DNA of 64,000 nt from Corynebacterium epidermidicanis (GTDB lineage Bacteria > Actinomycetota > Actinomycetes > Mycobacteriales > Mycobacteriaceae): contig NZ_CP011541.1 of NCBI RefSeq assembly GCF_001021025.1, positions 2,604,001-2,668,000 on the forward strand, given 5' to 3'. The position numbers and the translations under genes were made by a program. Shown here one piece after another: positions 47,472 to 56,777 of the stretch. The notes below the pieces were generated by a model. The model worked only from the letters and a program-made list of their open reading frames with translations. It was not told where the DNA came from and ran no database searches. Each line of letters opens with the position of its first letter. The stretch's first letter is position 1.

Positions 47472-48394
47472 GGGACGAACCCCTGGAGCTTTTCCAAACC
47501 CTGGACCGAGAGGGGAGTAGGGGGCTCGGAAAAACCCATGAGCATCGGCATGATGCGACCCTCGCGGACCGCCGTGATGGCCGACGCGCCGGGAATGTCG
47601 CGCACCGCCTGCGCCACCACGTCCGGGTCCCCGGCGGAATACAGGGCGACGATGTAGTCCGGATTGCGGTCGACCAGGGATTCGGCGCTGATCTCGAAGA
47701 CGCGGTCGGGGGTGTCGGCGTAGACGTTGGTGCCACCGACGCCGGTGATCAGCCGGTCAGACATCGAACTCGATCCGTAGGCGTAAGTCACTGCGCCACC
47801 GACCTCGGGGTAGAGGAAGGCGACTTTCGCGCCCGTCGGCGCGGGGGCTTGCCTCGGGAGGCGTTGTTGCAGCTCACGGATGTATTCCTCGGCACGCTCC
47901 TGCTTTCCGAACACCTCGCCATACATGCGGACCTCCGCAAACGCGTCCTGGAAATCGGCGTCCGGCACATCCCCGCAGAACGCTTCCTCCTCAAGCAGCG
48001 GCACGCCGGCCTGCTTCATCGTCTCGCGGTTGACGGTGTCCGACATGCCGATCACCAAATCCGGGTTCTTCTCCAGCACCGCTTCCCTCGAAATCTGCAG
48101 GTGGCCCGTTGGGTCCAGCTTGTCGCTTATCGACGCCACCTTGGCCAACGCCTCCTGCTGGCCTGGGCCATAATACTCGGCTGGGAACTGTCCCGCCCGC
48201 GCCACCACCTTGTCCATGACACCCAGCTGGTACAGCGTCTCCACGGCGGCGTTCTTCAGCACTACCACCCGCTCCGGAGATTTCTTCAACGTCACCTCCT
48301 GCCCACAGTTGCGCACCGAGATCTGCGCCTGCTCCTCCGCGGTACTGCAAGCAGCGAGACTAGCGCACAAGGCCACTACGAGTAACTTACGCAT
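47468..48394 (-). CDS. Iron/metal-complex ABC transporter, substrate-binding lipoprotein
   Basis: 308 residues. Lipoprotein signal with lipobox LAAC (Cys about 16), then a FecB/BtuF-type two-lobed fold: ERVVVLKNAAVETLYQLGV in the first lobe, NPDLVIGMSD, a long linking helix and the second lobe (KVAFLYPEVGGAVTYAYG, NPDYIVALYSAGDP). Captures the metal complex outside the membrane. Overlaps the permease gene by 8 bp and the ATPase gene by 4 bp. Confidence 0.92.
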   Translation of the reverse strand: MRKLLVVALCASLAACSTAEEQAQISVRNCGQEVTLKKSPERVVVLKNAAVETLYQLGVMDKVVARAGQFPAEYYGPGQQEALAKVASISDKLDPTGHLQISREAVLEKNPDLVIGMSDTVNRETMKQAGVPLLEEEAFCGDVPDADFQDAFAEVRMYGEVFGKQERAEEYIRELQQRLPRQAPAPTGAKVAFLYPEVGGAVTYAYGSSSMSDRLITGVGGTNVYADTPDRVFEISAESLVDRNPDYIVALYSAGDPDVVAQAVRDIPGASAITAVREGRIMPMLMGFSEPPTPLSVQGLEKLQGFVP

Positions 48395-49412
48395 GCATCT
48401 TCCTCACTAGTAACAACAAGAACGGGGCGCCGACAATCGCAGTGATGATGCCGATCGGCACCTCCTGCGGAGCCAACACCACCCGGGCCACCACATCGGC
48501 CCACAACAACAAAATCGCCCCCAACAGCGCCGCGACCGGCACCACGAACCGATGCGCACTGCCCACCAACCGACGAGCGAGATGCGGAATCACCAGCCCG
48601 ATAAACCCGATGGAGCCAGCCATCGCCACCACAGTGCCGACCACCACGCACACCACTGCCAGCAGCCCCGCGCGCAGTCGGTCCGGATTAATTCCCAAGG
48701 TCAAGGCGGTTTCGTCGCCGGATGCAAGGGCGTCGATACGCGGGCCGAGACCGGCGGTGAGGGTGGCGGCCAACACCACCACCACGCCCGTAGCAGTCAA
48801 CTGTGGACCCCAGGCCGCCAGCCCCAGCGACCCCAGCAGCCAAAACATCACCGAGCGACTCGCCTCCGCGGTATCCGCCGCAAATACCAAAAAACTAGTC
48901 AACGCCGACAGCGCATAACCCACCGCGACACCAGCCATCAACAGCCTTGTCGACGTCATCCGCCCCACCCCACGCGCGATGGCAAAAACCAACGCGCTGG
49001 CCAACGCAGCACCCACAAAAGCGCTGCCCTGCAGACCAAGACCAGCGCTCGCACCCATCGTAATCGCAATCGCCGCGCCACAACTCGCACCCGAATTCAC
49101 CCCGATGATGTACGGGTCAGCCAGCACATTGCGCACCAGCGCCTGCAGAATGACACCCGCCAGCGCGAGACCAGCCCCCACCGCGGCCGCGAGGAGAGCG
49201 CGCGGGGTACGCAAAGCCCATATGATCGTCGCGTGCGGGGTCGAGGTGTCGCCACCGCTGCGCAGCACGTGCCACACCTGGCTGGCACTGATGTCGACCG
49301 GCCCAGCCATAATGGCAGCGACTAGGCTTATGAGGAGGATCGCGGCCAGGCAGATGGCTACACTGACGGCGCGACGTCGACTAGCAGAAAGCGCTGTGAC
49401 CACTTCATTCAC
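48387..49412 (-). CDS. Iron/metal-complex ABC transporter, permease (FecCD family)
   Basis: 341 residues with about ten membrane helices. FecCD features are readable: TPHATIIWALRTPRALLAA, GAGLALAGVILQALVRN-LADPYIIGVNSGAS and the C-terminal GFIGLVIPHLARRLVGSAHR with AQEVPIGIITAIVGAPFLLLL. First gene of the importer operon, divergent from the ArsR regulator with a 61-bp shared control region. Confidence 0.94.
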   Translation of the reverse strand: MNEVVTALSASRRRAVSVAICLAAILLISLVAAIMAGPVDISASQVWHVLRSGGDTSTPHATIIWALRTPRALLAAAVGAGLALAGVILQALVRNVLADPYIIGVNSGASCGAAIAITMGASAGLGLQGSAFVGAALASALVFAIARGVGRMTSTRLLMAGVAVGYALSALTSFLVFAADTAEASRSVMFWLLGSLGLAAWGPQLTATGVVVVLAATLTAGLGPRIDALASGDETALTLGINPDRLRAGLLAVVCVVVGTVVAMAGSIGFIGLVIPHLARRLVGSAHRFVVPVAALLGAILLLWADVVARVVLAPQEVPIGIITAIVGAPFLLLLVRKMHA

Positions 49413-49473
49413 AGTGTCTGACGATATCAGTCAAATACTCAATTGAACATTAAAGTGAGAAAGGGCACTCGAA
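49413..49473. promoter_or_regulatory. Divergent control region between FecCD importer and ArsR gene
   Basis: An AT-rich stretch centred on the palindrome TCAATTGA (49439-49446), inside TCAAATACTCAATTGAACATT. It could be the ArsR-type operator for both directions. Inferred from position and composition. Confidence 0.45.
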
Positions 49474-49812
49474 ATGACAGGAGACCCCACGCAGGAACGC
49501 CAGCTTCCCGACGCGCGGGAGACGCCCCTGCCACTCGCCGACGAATGGTCCCCCATCTTCAAACTCCTCGGCGACCCCTCCCGCCTCCGACTCCTCCTCG
49601 CCATGCACTACTGTGGGCCGGCCAACGCCACCGTCTCTGAACTGGCCGAACTCACCTCGCTGCGCACCGCGACCGCATCCGCGGCGCTTAAGCACATGGA
49701 AGCCAACGGAGTCGTGGCGGCGGTGCGGTCCGGCAGAGAGGTGCGCTACCGGCTGATCTCTGCCCCCGTTCACGAGCTCCTACATCACCTTGGGGGGACG
49801 CACCGGCATTAA
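49474..49812 (+). CDS. ArsR/SmtB family transcriptional regulator
   Basis: 112 residues. Winged helix: IFKLLGDPSRLRLLLAMHY (about 28-46), VSELAELTSLRTATASAALK (recognition helix, about 53-72) and wing VVAAVRSGREVRYRLIS. His residues near the C-terminus (VHELLHHLGGTHRH) suit an alpha-5 metal site; one Cys (YCGP) is near the ELCVC-like position but alone. Probably a metal-responsive repressor of the divergent importer. Which metal is not readable. Confidence 0.9.
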   Translation: MTGDPTQERQLPDARETPLPLADEWSPIFKLLGDPSRLRLLLAMHYCGPANATVSELAELTSLRTATASAALKHMEANGVVAAVRSGREVRYRLISAPVHELLHHLGGTHRH

Positions 49813-49870
49813 GGGTTAGGTTTTGGGTTGCTTGGGGCTCGGCTGGAGTTGTACTGTCGGCATCTTTTTA

Positions 49871-49996
49871 CTGCACACGTGCTAGCGCGTCCCCTCGGAG
49901 TAGTCAGACTACAACGAAGGCCCAAAAACCGTGAATAAAAACCGATCTAGGTAGTCCGACTACGACGAAGGGACGCGGTAGGGGATTTGAAGCAAT
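49871..49996. repeat. Dispersed intergenic palindromic repeat, copy 4
   Basis: Arms 49881-49912 and 49951-49980 share GCGTCCCNTCGGAGTAGTC and end at ACTAC/GTAGT. The loop has CGTGAATAAAAACC as in copies 1 and 2. The flanks CTGCACACGTGCTAGC and GATTTGAAGCAATTCG match copy 2. Lies between the convergent ArsR and symporter genes. Confidence 0.85.
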
Positions 49997-50047
49997 TCGT
50001 GGGCGGCTTACCCGACCGACAACACCTGCACGAGCCTAGGAACAAGA

Positions 50048-50076
50048 AAATCCCGCCCACACCGTGGACGGGATTT
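50048..50076. terminator. Terminator after the dicarboxylate/amino-acid symporter gene
   Basis: AAATCCCGCCCA and TGGACGGGATTT (11 of 12 pairs) around a 5-base loop. A/T runs at both ends; probably serves the minus-strand symporter gene, and possibly the convergent side too. Confidence 0.8.
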
Positions 50077-50091
50077 CAACGAACCTGCTGG

Positions 50092-51309
50092 TTAAGAACG
50101 CGCGATCGAGCCAGCAGCCGCAGCACCAGCGCTAGCCTCAGTCCGATCACCAAGCGTGCCGCGCGCGAACTTGTTGACCATCATCGCGATGGCGCCGTCG
50201 CCGGTGACGTTGCAGGCGGTACCGAAGGAGTCGATCGCGATGTAGGCGGCGATCATCAATGCAACCTGGGAGTCATCGAATCCGAGGGAAGACTGCAACA
50301 ATCCGACTGCAGCCATGATGGCACCGCCGGGGACGCCGGGGGCGGCGATCATCATGATGCCGAGCAGGAAGATGAAGCCCATGACCTTGCCTACCGATAT
50401 GTCCATGTCCGACATAAACAGGATGGACAAGGCGAACAGCGTGATCTTCATCATCGAGCCGGACAGGTGGATGGTGGCGCACAGCGGAATCACGAAGCCG
50501 GCCACCGATTCGGATACGCCGTTCTTCAGAGCCGACTTGTACGTGACCGGGATGGTCGCAGCAGAAGAGGACGTTCCCAAAGCCGTGCCGTAGGCCGGCA
50601 GCATGTTGCGCAGCGCGACGAAGGGGTTTCGGCCGGCGATTACGCCCGCGCACAGGAACTGCAGGATCAAAACAACCCACGTCATCGCGGTAGCCAGCAG
50701 AAGCACGGTGCCAAACGACGTCAACGTTTCCACCAGGTTGCCATTCATCCCCATAGAGAGGAAAATGCCGAAAATGAAGACTGGCAGCAGCGGGATCACG
50801 AAGACTTCGATAACTCTCATGATGACGTTGCGTAGCTGGTCGGCGGCGTCGTAAAGCGTGTCCGACTTCACGGCCGTCATGCCAAGCCCCACCGTGAAAG
50901 CGAGGAGCAGGGCTGCCATAACCTCCATCGGTGCGGGCATCTCCACCTCGAAGTAGGGGGCGAGGGCGCCTGCGTCGATATCCGCGGCTTGCGGAGTCCC
51001 ATGTTGGAGGATGTGTGGGTAGAGCAGCTTGGCGGTGCCGAAGGCGAGGAGCCCGGACAGGATCGTGGAGACGTAGGCGATGCCGGTGGTCACACCGAGC
51101 CACTTGCCGGCGCCCTTCCCGAGCGACGCGATCGCGGGCGTGATCAGCGCGAAGATCAGCACCGGCACAAAGAAACCGAGGAAATTCCCAAAGAGCCCGT
51201 TAAAGGTCACGAAGACGCGAGCCAGCGGGGCGGGGAAGAACAAGCTGCAGATAATACCGAGGATGATCGCGACGATCACACGAAACAACAAGGATTGTGT
51301 AAGTTTCAT
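50092..51309 (-). CDS. Dicarboxylate/amino acid:cation symporter (DAACS family)
   Basis: 405 residues. Eight helices plus the two re-entrant loops of the GltPh fold: the serine-rich hairpin GTALGTSSSAATIPVT (about 245-260) and the cation/substrate region in helices 7-8 (GFVIPLCATIHLSGS, AAPGVPGGAIMAA, DSFGTACNVTGDGA). Imports dicarboxylates, glutamate or a small neutral amino acid with Na+ or H+. Helix-8 residues DxxxTxxNVxGD are intact. Single gene. Confidence 0.92.
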   Translation of the reverse strand: MKLTQSLLFRVIVAIILGIICSLFFPAPLARVFVTFNGLFGNFLGFFVPVLIFALITPAIASLGKGAGKWLGVTTGIAYVSTILSGLLAFGTAKLLYPHILQHGTPQAADIDAGALAPYFEVEMPAPMEVMAALLLAFTVGLGMTAVKSDTLYDAADQLRNVIMRVIEVFVIPLLPVFIFGIFLSMGMNGNLVETLTSFGTVLLLATAMTWVVLILQFLCAGVIAGRNPFVALRNMLPAYGTALGTSSSAATIPVTYKSALKNGVSESVAGFVIPLCATIHLSGSMMKITLFALSILFMSDMDISVGKVMGFIFLLGIMMIAAPGVPGGAIMAAVGLLQSSLGFDDSQVALMIAAYIAIDSFGTACNVTGDGAIAMMVNKFARGTLGDRTEASAGAAAAGSIARS

Positions 51310-51410
51310 ATTTTCTCACTTCAGCTGGGCGAAAAGGTACCGTCAGCTTATGCAGGGGTCCGCAATTTATGCAATATTGAGCTCGCAGGCAGAGGGCCTA
51401 TGATATATCC

Positions 51411-51857
51411 ATGATCATTTCCGCACTTCTCCTCCTGCTATCCGCGCTGGCACTCATCGTCGGCGGTCTTGCCTGGTCCCGACGTCTCCCCGGCAACAGC
51501 GTGATCGGCCTGAAGGTCAAGGAAGTGCGCACCTCCCGCGAAATCTGGGACGCCGCCCACGCCGCCGCCGGACCGTTGTGGGTGCTCGCCGGCGCCATCC
51601 TCGGGTTCACCGGCCTGCTCACCTTGCGTATCGACGGCGCGCTGTCCTGGACCCTCGCCGCCCTGGCTGGCATTATTGCGCTGGTTCTCGCGGGCGCCGG
51701 AGCCAACTTGGGTGCCAAAGTCGCCACCGCTGTCGCAGCCGAGTGCGAGGACGAAGGATGCTCTTCCGGGTCATGTAACTGTGGCTCCGCCCCTGCTGCT
51801 CCAGAAGTAGATGTAGCTGCGCTGCGGGCGGCGATGCGCAACGCGGACGTCGAATAG
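51411..51857 (+). CDS. SdpI family membrane protein
   Basis: 148 residues, three hydrophobic segments. The SdpI signature is seen in LPGNSVIGLKVKEVRTSREI and WDAAHAAAGPLW (about 27-58). A short Cys-rich tail (ECEDEGCSSGSCNCG, about 110-124) is unusual. The family includes the immunity protein to the SdpC toxin, but most members have no known role. It is followed 10 bp later by the NUDIX gene. Confidence 0.85.
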   Translation: MIISALLLLLSALALIVGGLAWSRRLPGNSVIGLKVKEVRTSREIWDAAHAAAGPLWVLAGAILGFTGLLTLRIDGALSWTLAALAGIIALVLAGAGANLGAKVATAVAAECEDEGCSSGSCNCGSAPAAPEVDVAALRAAMRNADVE

Positions 51858-51867
51858 CCTGGCAAGT

Positions 51868-52356
51868 ATGCCAACCCCCGATTTTATTGTTCAACTCCGC
51901 GCCAAAATTGAACATGCGGAGCTATGGCTGCCCGGAGTGACGGCCATAGTGTTGCGCGGCGATGAGGTGCTGCTGGTCCGGCGGGCCGACAATCGCGAAT
52001 GGACGCCGGTGACCGGGATTTGTGACCCGCGCGAGCACCCCCACGAGACCGCGATCCGGGAATGCCTGGAGGAAACCGGCGTAGCAGTAAATATCGAACG
52101 CCTACTGTGGGTGCAGGCCGTGGGCCCGGTGACGTATCCCAATGGAGACGTGGCGTCCTATGTGGATACCACCTTCCTGTGTTCTGTTGCGGCCACAAGT
52201 GGGCCGGCCATGGTAGGAGATGAGGAAAACCTCGAGGTCAAGTGGTTTCCCGTGGCCCAGCTGCCGCCGATAAAGCCGCGTTTTCGGGAAGCAATAGCCC
52301 ACGCCGTGGCCGGGGAAGAACCCGGGTGGGGGTCACGCCCTTCCGAAGTACGCTGA
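51868..52356 (+). CDS. NUDIX hydrolase
   Basis: 162 residues. The Nudix box reads GICDPREHPHETAIRECLEE plus TGV (about 51-73), matching Gx5Ex7REUxEExGU with some change at the first Glu position. It hydrolyses a nucleoside diphosphate linked to another group; the substrate is not predictable. Probably co-transcribed with the SdpI-like gene. Confidence 0.92.
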   Translation: MPTPDFIVQLRAKIEHAELWLPGVTAIVLRGDEVLLVRRADNREWTPVTGICDPREHPHETAIRECLEETGVAVNIERLLWVQAVGPVTYPNGDVASYVDTTFLCSVAATSGPAMVGDEENLEVKWFPVAQLPPIKPRFREAIAHAVAGEEPGWGSRPSEVR

Positions 52357-52424
52357 AATTCCTTTCAATGTTGAATGAAATCGCCCGGCTGAAGCGCGGT
52401 GGGGTACGGCGGGGGAGGGTGCGG

Positions 52425-52453
52425 TTGCGCGCGTCGAGTAGCTTATGTAGTCT
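52425..52453 (+). promoter_or_regulatory. Promoter of the trp operon
   Basis: TTGCGC (52425-52430), 17-bp spacer, TAGTCT (52448-52453). The predicted start of RNA falls at about 52460-52461, that is, at the ATG of the leader peptide, so the leader mRNA looks leaderless. Confidence 0.65.
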
Positions 52454-52460
52454 AAGCCAC

Positions 52461-52514
52461 ATGTCTTACTGCGCAATCCAGAACTGGTGGTGGCCCCAGC
52501 TAGCGGGCCACTAA
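52461..52514 (+). CDS. trpL: trp operon leader peptide (TrpL)
   Basis: 17 residues, [17 protein letters not shown], with three consecutive Trp codons (52485-52493). Ribosome stalling at these codons when charged tRNA-Trp is scarce would uncover the antiterminator. No Shine-Dalgarno sequence is present; the -10 box lies 7 bp before the ATG, so leaderless translation is expected. Confidence 0.92.
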   Translation: MSYCAIQNWWWPQLAGH

Positions 52515-52576
52515 TTCGCGAACGGCAGATTAACTGGCTCGCACCCGATACACATCGGCGGCGGGCTTTTTGTTTT
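52490..52576 (+). terminator. trp attenuator (transcription attenuation region)
   Basis: Alternative stems are readable. The 1:2 stem is GTGGCCC (52490-52496) with GGGCCAC (52505-52511). The 2:3 antiterminator is GCGGGCC (52503-52509) with GGCTCGC (52536-52542). The 3:4 terminator is GCTCGC (52537-52542) with GCGGGC (52561-52566), plus inner CCGAT/ATCGG around an ACAC loop, followed by TTTTTGTTTT (52567-52576). Segment 3 is shared, so the stems exclude each other as in classical trp attenuation. Confidence 0.88.
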
Positions 52577-52621
52577 CCCTGGCGCCGATACCCACCCCGG
52601 CACCAAGAAAAGGAAAACACC

Positions 52622-53878
52622 ATGAATGTTTCACGTGAAACGCTGCTCCCGGCTTACTTCGGCGAATTTGGCGGTCAATACGTCCCCGAAGAGCTCTACC
52701 CCGTGCTTGACCAGCTGGAACGCGCCTACGTTAATGCGATGCAGGACCCGACTTTCCGGGCCGAGCTCGACGATCTTTACCGCAATTACCTGGGGCGCCC
52801 CACCCCGGTGACCGAGTGCCGCAACCTGGGTAACAACAAAGTACGGATCTTCCTTAAGCGCGAAGACCTCGTGCACGGTGGAGCACACAAAGGCAACCAG
52901 GTGGTCGCGCAAGCCCTGCTGGCGCAGCGCCTCGGGAAAACCCGCCTGATCGCCGAAACCGGCGCCGGCCAACACGGCACCGCGACCGCCATGGTGGCGG
53001 CCCTGTTCGGCATGAAGTGCACCATCTACATGGGCGCCCGGGACGTCGCTCGCCAACAGCCAAATGTATACCGAATGCGCTTGATGGGAGCCGAGGTCAT
53101 CCCCGTAGACGACGGTGGCAACGGCCTCGGCAACGCCATCGACGTCGCCCTGCAGGACTGGGTGCAGTCCTACGAGGACACCCACTACCTCCTCGGCACC
53201 GCAGCCGGCCCACACCCATTCCCAACCCTGGTGAAAGAGTTCCAAGCCGTCATCTCGCGTGAATCCAAGCCTCAGCTACAGGAACGCATCGGCAAACTTC
53301 CCGACGTCGTAGTGGCCGCCGTCGGCGGTGGCTCCAACGCCATCGGCGCATTTGCCGAATACATCGAAGAGGAAAGCGTGAACCTCGTTGGCGTCGAACC
53401 AGCAGGCGAAGGCCTCGACTCCGGCAAGCACGGCGCTCCGCTATGCCGCGGGAAGATCGGAATTCTGCATGGTTCGCGCTCCTACATGATGCTGCAGGCC
53501 GACGGCACTGTCGGAGAGTCTCACTCCGTGTCCGCAGGCCTGGACTACCCAGGTGTCGGCCCGGAGCACGCGCACCTGCTCAGCACCGGCCGCGCCCAAT
53601 ATGTGGGCATCACCGACGCTGAGGCCATCGAAGCATTCCGCTTGCTGAGCCGCAAGGAGGGCATCATTCCGGCACTGGAATCCAGCCACGCGCTGGCCTA
53701 TGCCCTCAAGCTCGCCGAGACCGCAACCGAACCGATGAACATCTTGGTCAACCTGTCCGGCCGTGGCGACAAGGACGTCGATTACGTCCGTGGCATCCTC
53801 GGCGACCTCCCCGTAACCGAACCCGTGACCGACGAGCATATGCGTCGCGCTATGCAGAACTTCCACAAGGCGCTATGA
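52622..53878 (+). CDS. trpB: Tryptophan synthase beta chain, first copy (TrpB1)
   Basis: PLP enzyme joining indole and serine. 418 residues from the ATG at 52622 (AAAAGGAAAA ahead). The PLP-lysine motif reads GGAHKGNQ, with Gly where the second copy and usual TrpB have Thr (HKTNQ). [20 protein letters not shown] and SGRGDKD are intact. A parS site lies in codons 2-7 and adds VSRET before the common [11 protein letters not shown] start; there is also a C-terminal tail of about 20 residues absent from the second copy. First gene of the operon; ends in ATGA overlap with trpE. Possibly specialised, for example in indole scavenging. Confidence 0.93.
   Translation: MNVSRETLLPAYFGEFGGQYVPEELYPVLDQLERAYVNAMQDPTFRAELDDLYRNYLGRPTPVTECRNLGNNKVRIFLKREDLVHGGAHKGNQVVAQALLAQRLGKTRLIAETGAGQHGTATAMVAALFGMKCTIYMGARDVARQQPNVYRMRLMGAEVIPVDDGGNGLGNAIDVALQDWVQSYEDTHYLLGTAAGPHPFPTLVKEFQAVISRESKPQLQERIGKLPDVVVAAVGGGSNAIGAFAEYIEEESVNLVGVEPAGEGLDSGKHGAPLCRGKIGILHGSRSYMMLQADGTVGESHSVSAGLDYPGVGPEHAHLLSTGRAQYVGITDAEAIEAFRLLSRKEGIIPALESSHALAYALKLAETATEPMNILVNLSGRGDKDVDYVRGILGDLPVTEPVTDEHMRRAMQNFHKAL
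52627..52642. promoter_or_regulatory. parS site 3, 15/16 match, inside trpB1 codons 2-7
   Basis: TGTTTCACGTGAAACG; encodes the VSRET peptide of TrpB1, absent from TrpB2, whose N-terminus begins MTLLPAYFG. Confidence 0.88.
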
Positions 53879-55260
53879 AAATCAAAGTAGCTTACCCCGA
53901 TCCCGAGGGTCCCAACAGCCTCAGCAACTTGCGGGACGCCATCGCGCTGTTGGAATCCGCGGACATTCACTCCAAGGAAGGGCTCCAATCACTCGCGGTG
54001 CTCCAATCCGCTGCGCGGATTACCTGCCACGGTCAAACCGTCACTGTGACAGGACATCCGGAGATCATCGACTTTTTAGATGAGCGCCTCTCTGAATTCG
54101 GTAGCGAAGGGAAGTACACCTTCGCGCGCCCCAACACACCAACCGAACGGGAGCGTCTCACCGAACGTAGCAACGTCGAGGTGCTCCGTCTCCTCCAGCA
54201 GCGGGACCCGGATGCGTTGCTCGTCGGCGGGTTCGCCTTCGACTACATCGAGACCTTTGAAGAGCTACCGCATGTTTCAGGGGAGGGGATTGCCTACCCG
54301 GACTACGATTTCGTGCTCGCCGAAGTCTCGCTCGAAGTCGATCACCAAACCCGCACCGCCGTGATCAACGGACCAGCCGACCAACTCGGCCACTTCCAAC
54401 AGCAACTGCGCCAAACCCACCCGATCGCGCCCGCCCCACACCACGAAGCCACCTCCATCACGGACGAGGAATTCGGGTCGCAGGTCACCGCGCTACAAGA
54501 GCACATCCACGCGGGAGACATCTTCCAGGTAGTGCCTTCCCGACGCTTCGAGGTGCCCTGCGACGACGCCTTCAGCGCCTACCAGCGTCTCAAAGCGATC
54601 AACCCGTCGCCCTACATGTTCTATCTGCGTGGAGAAGGCTACGAACTGTTTGGCGCCAGCCCCGAATCCAACCTCAAATACACAGCCGCCACCCGGCGCG
54701 TAGAGCTCTACCCAATCGCTGGGACGCAGCCGCGGGGTGCCACACCAGAGGAGGACATTCGCCGAGAGTTGCTGTTGCGCACCGATGCGAAAGAGATCGC
54801 GGAGCACACGATGCTGGTTGACCTCGCGCGTAATGACCTAGCGCGCGTCGCAAAGCCGGGCACCCGGGTGGTGGAGAAGCTTATGCAGGTGGATCGGTAC
54901 GCGAAGGTCATGCACTTGGTGTCGTTGGTGGCCGCGGAACTCGACGAGGACCTGGATGCGTTGGATGCTTACCGAGCCTGCATGAACATGGGCACGCTCA
55001 CGGGTGCGCCGAAGCTGCGCGCAATCGAGCTGCTGCGGGGCGTGGAACAACGTCGCCGTGGGGCCTATGGTGGGGCGGTCGGCTACCTGCGGGGTAATGG
55101 CGATATGGATACCTGCATCGTGATCCGATCCGCGTACGTGCAAGACGGCGTCGCGGTGGTGCAGGCGGGCGCGGGCGTGGTGCGAGACTCCGTGCCTGCC
55201 CTCGAGGCCGCCGAAACGCGCCACAAAGCCGCCGCTGTCCTCCAAGCGTTGGGAGCCTAA
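53875..55260 (+). CDS. trpE: Anthranilate synthase component I (TrpE)
   Basis: Makes anthranilate from chorismate with ammonia from TrpG. 461 residues. Chorismate-binding C-terminal domain: [49 protein letters not shown] (about 282-297), [31 protein letters not shown] and GGAVGYL. The N-terminal feedback domain is present but a clear LLES-type motif is not: the N-terminus has [11 protein letters not shown], which fits it. Normal length; overlaps trpB1 by 4 bp and abuts trpG. Confidence 0.95.
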   Translation: MKIKVAYPDPEGPNSLSNLRDAIALLESADIHSKEGLQSLAVLQSAARITCHGQTVTVTGHPEIIDFLDERLSEFGSEGKYTFARPNTPTERERLTERSNVEVLRLLQQRDPDALLVGGFAFDYIETFEELPHVSGEGIAYPDYDFVLAEVSLEVDHQTRTAVINGPADQLGHFQQQLRQTHPIAPAPHHEATSITDEEFGSQVTALQEHIHAGDIFQVVPSRRFEVPCDDAFSAYQRLKAINPSPYMFYLRGEGYELFGASPESNLKYTAATRRVELYPIAGTQPRGATPEEDIRRELLLRTDAKEIAEHTMLVDLARNDLARVAKPGTRVVEKLMQVDRYAKVMHLVSLVAAELDEDLDALDAYRACMNMGTLTGAPKLRAIELLRGVEQRRRGAYGGAVGYLRGNGDMDTCIVIRSAYVQDGVAVVQAGAGVVRDSVPALEAAETRHKAAAVLQALGA

Positions 55261-55779
55261 ATGATCCTGGTAGACAACTTCGATTCCTTCACCTACAACC
55301 TGGTGGATGCCTTAAATTGCCGCACCGTGGTGCGCAACACCATCGCCCCGCAGGCGCTTTTAGACATGAGCCCGGAACTCGTGGTGCTATCGCCTGGGCC
55401 GGGGCACCCCCGCGACGCCGGCAACCTCATGTCGATCCTCGCCACCTGTCTTCAAGAGGGGGTGCCCGTACTCGGTATCTGCCTCGGCTTCCAGGCCATC
55501 GTGGAACACTTCGGCGGCACGGTACAGCGTTGTGGCCCGGTGCACGGCATGCGCAGCACCTTAACCGGCACCCCGCTTTTCGACGGCCAGTCGGTCGCCC
55601 GCTACCACTCGCTGGGCGCCACCAGTGTCCCAGCACCCCTCGAGGCGCTCGCCTGGGCCGACGGTGTGGTCATGGCGGCCAGCGCCCCGGGCGTACTCGG
55701 GTTACAGTTCCACCCAGAATCGATTCTCACAACCAACGGCCCGGCCATCCTCAATGCCGCCATCAAGGAGCTTTCATGA
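55261..55779 (+). CDS. trpG: Anthranilate synthase component II, glutamine amidotransferase (TrpG)
   Basis: Releases ammonia from glutamine for TrpE. 172 residues, somewhat short for the family (often about 190-200). Motifs are intact: VDNFDSFTYNLVD, LSPGPGHP, the nucleophile in GICLGFQ (Cys about 77) and the His-Glu pair in GLQFHPES. Starts directly after the trpE stop; overlaps trpD by 4 bp. Confidence 0.95.
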   Translation: MILVDNFDSFTYNLVDALNCRTVVRNTIAPQALLDMSPELVVLSPGPGHPRDAGNLMSILATCLQEGVPVLGICLGFQAIVEHFGGTVQRCGPVHGMRSTLTGTPLFDGQSVARYHSLGATSVPAPLEALAWADGVVMAASAPGVLGLQFHPESILTTNGPAILNAAIKELS

Positions 55780-56777
55780 TCTATCAATACCTCGATCTCA
55801 CCGAGCCCACGATCGAACAGGCCCGGGAGGTGTTCACCCCCCTGACGATCGGTGAGTACGACGACGTCCTGGTCGCCGCCCTGCTCGCCACCATCCGTAC
55901 CCGCGGCGAGACCCTGGCGGACATCGCCGGTGCGGCCCAAGCTTTCCTCCATGCCGGCCGGCCATTCCCCGTGACGGGGGAGGGGATCCTCGATACTGCA
56001 GGGACCGGCGGCGATGGCGCTAACACGATCAACATTTCGACCGGCGCGTCGCTCGTGGCTGCGGCCGGTGGCTGTCGCCTGATCAAGTGTGGCAACCGCT
56101 CAGTGTCCTCAAAGTCCGGGTCCGCCGACGTGCTCGAGGCACTCAACATCCCGCTCGACCTCGACGTGGACCGCGCGGTCCGGCAGTTCGAGGCCAGCAA
56201 CTTCACCTTCCTGTTCGCCCCGGCCTACAACCCAGCCGTGGCGTATGTGCAGCGAGTCCGCAAAACCCTAAAGGTACCCACCCTGTTCAACACCCTCGGG
56301 CCACTACTCAGCCCAGCGCGTCCCGAGTTCCAAGTGATGGGAATCGCCCGCCCCGAGCTCGGCCCACTGATCATCGAGGTAATGAAGTTGCTGGGTCGAA
56401 AACGCGCGCTGGTCATCCATGGCGCTGGCACCGATGAACTCGCCGTGCATGGGCCAACCCACATCTGGGAGCTTGCCGACGGGCAGGTCTCGGAGTACAC
56501 GGTCACCCCGGAACAGTTGGGCGTCGATAAGCACAGCCTGGAGGCGCTGGCAGGTGGCGACGGCACCCACAATGCCGGCCTGCTGCGCGCTGTGTTTGAG
56601 GGGCGCGCGCCACGAGCGCACGAGGATGCGATTGTGGCGAACGCGGGCGCGATGTTCTACGTCACAGGTCGTGCCGAGAGCCTGGCCGCCGGTGCCGAGC
56701 AGGCCCGTAAGCTGCTAAAGTCCGGGACGGTTGCCGCGTGGCTGAAACAACATGAGGAGGCGGATTACCGTGCCTAG
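55776..56777 (+). CDS. trpD: Anthranilate phosphoribosyltransferase (TrpD)
   Basis: Adds the phosphoribosyl group to anthranilate. 333 residues from the ATG at 55776 (AAGGAG ahead, overlapping the trpG stop); the much longer upstream frame lies across trpG and is rejected. The glycine-rich PRPP loop DTAGTGGDGANTINIST (about 72-88), KCGNRSVSSKSGSADVLEAL and NTLGPLLSPA are intact. Confidence 0.95.
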   Translation: MIYQYLDLTEPTIEQAREVFTPLTIGEYDDVLVAALLATIRTRGETLADIAGAAQAFLHAGRPFPVTGEGILDTAGTGGDGANTINISTGASLVAAAGGCRLIKCGNRSVSSKSGSADVLEALNIPLDLDVDRAVRQFEASNFTFLFAPAYNPAVAYVQRVRKTLKVPTLFNTLGPLLSPARPEFQVMGIARPELGPLIIEVMKLLGRKRALVIHGAGTDELAVHGPTHIWELADGQVSEYTVTPEQLGVDKHSLEALAGGDGTHNAGLLRAVFEGRAPRAHEDAIVANAGAMFYVTGRAESLAAGAEQARKLLKSGTVAAWLKQHEEADYRA

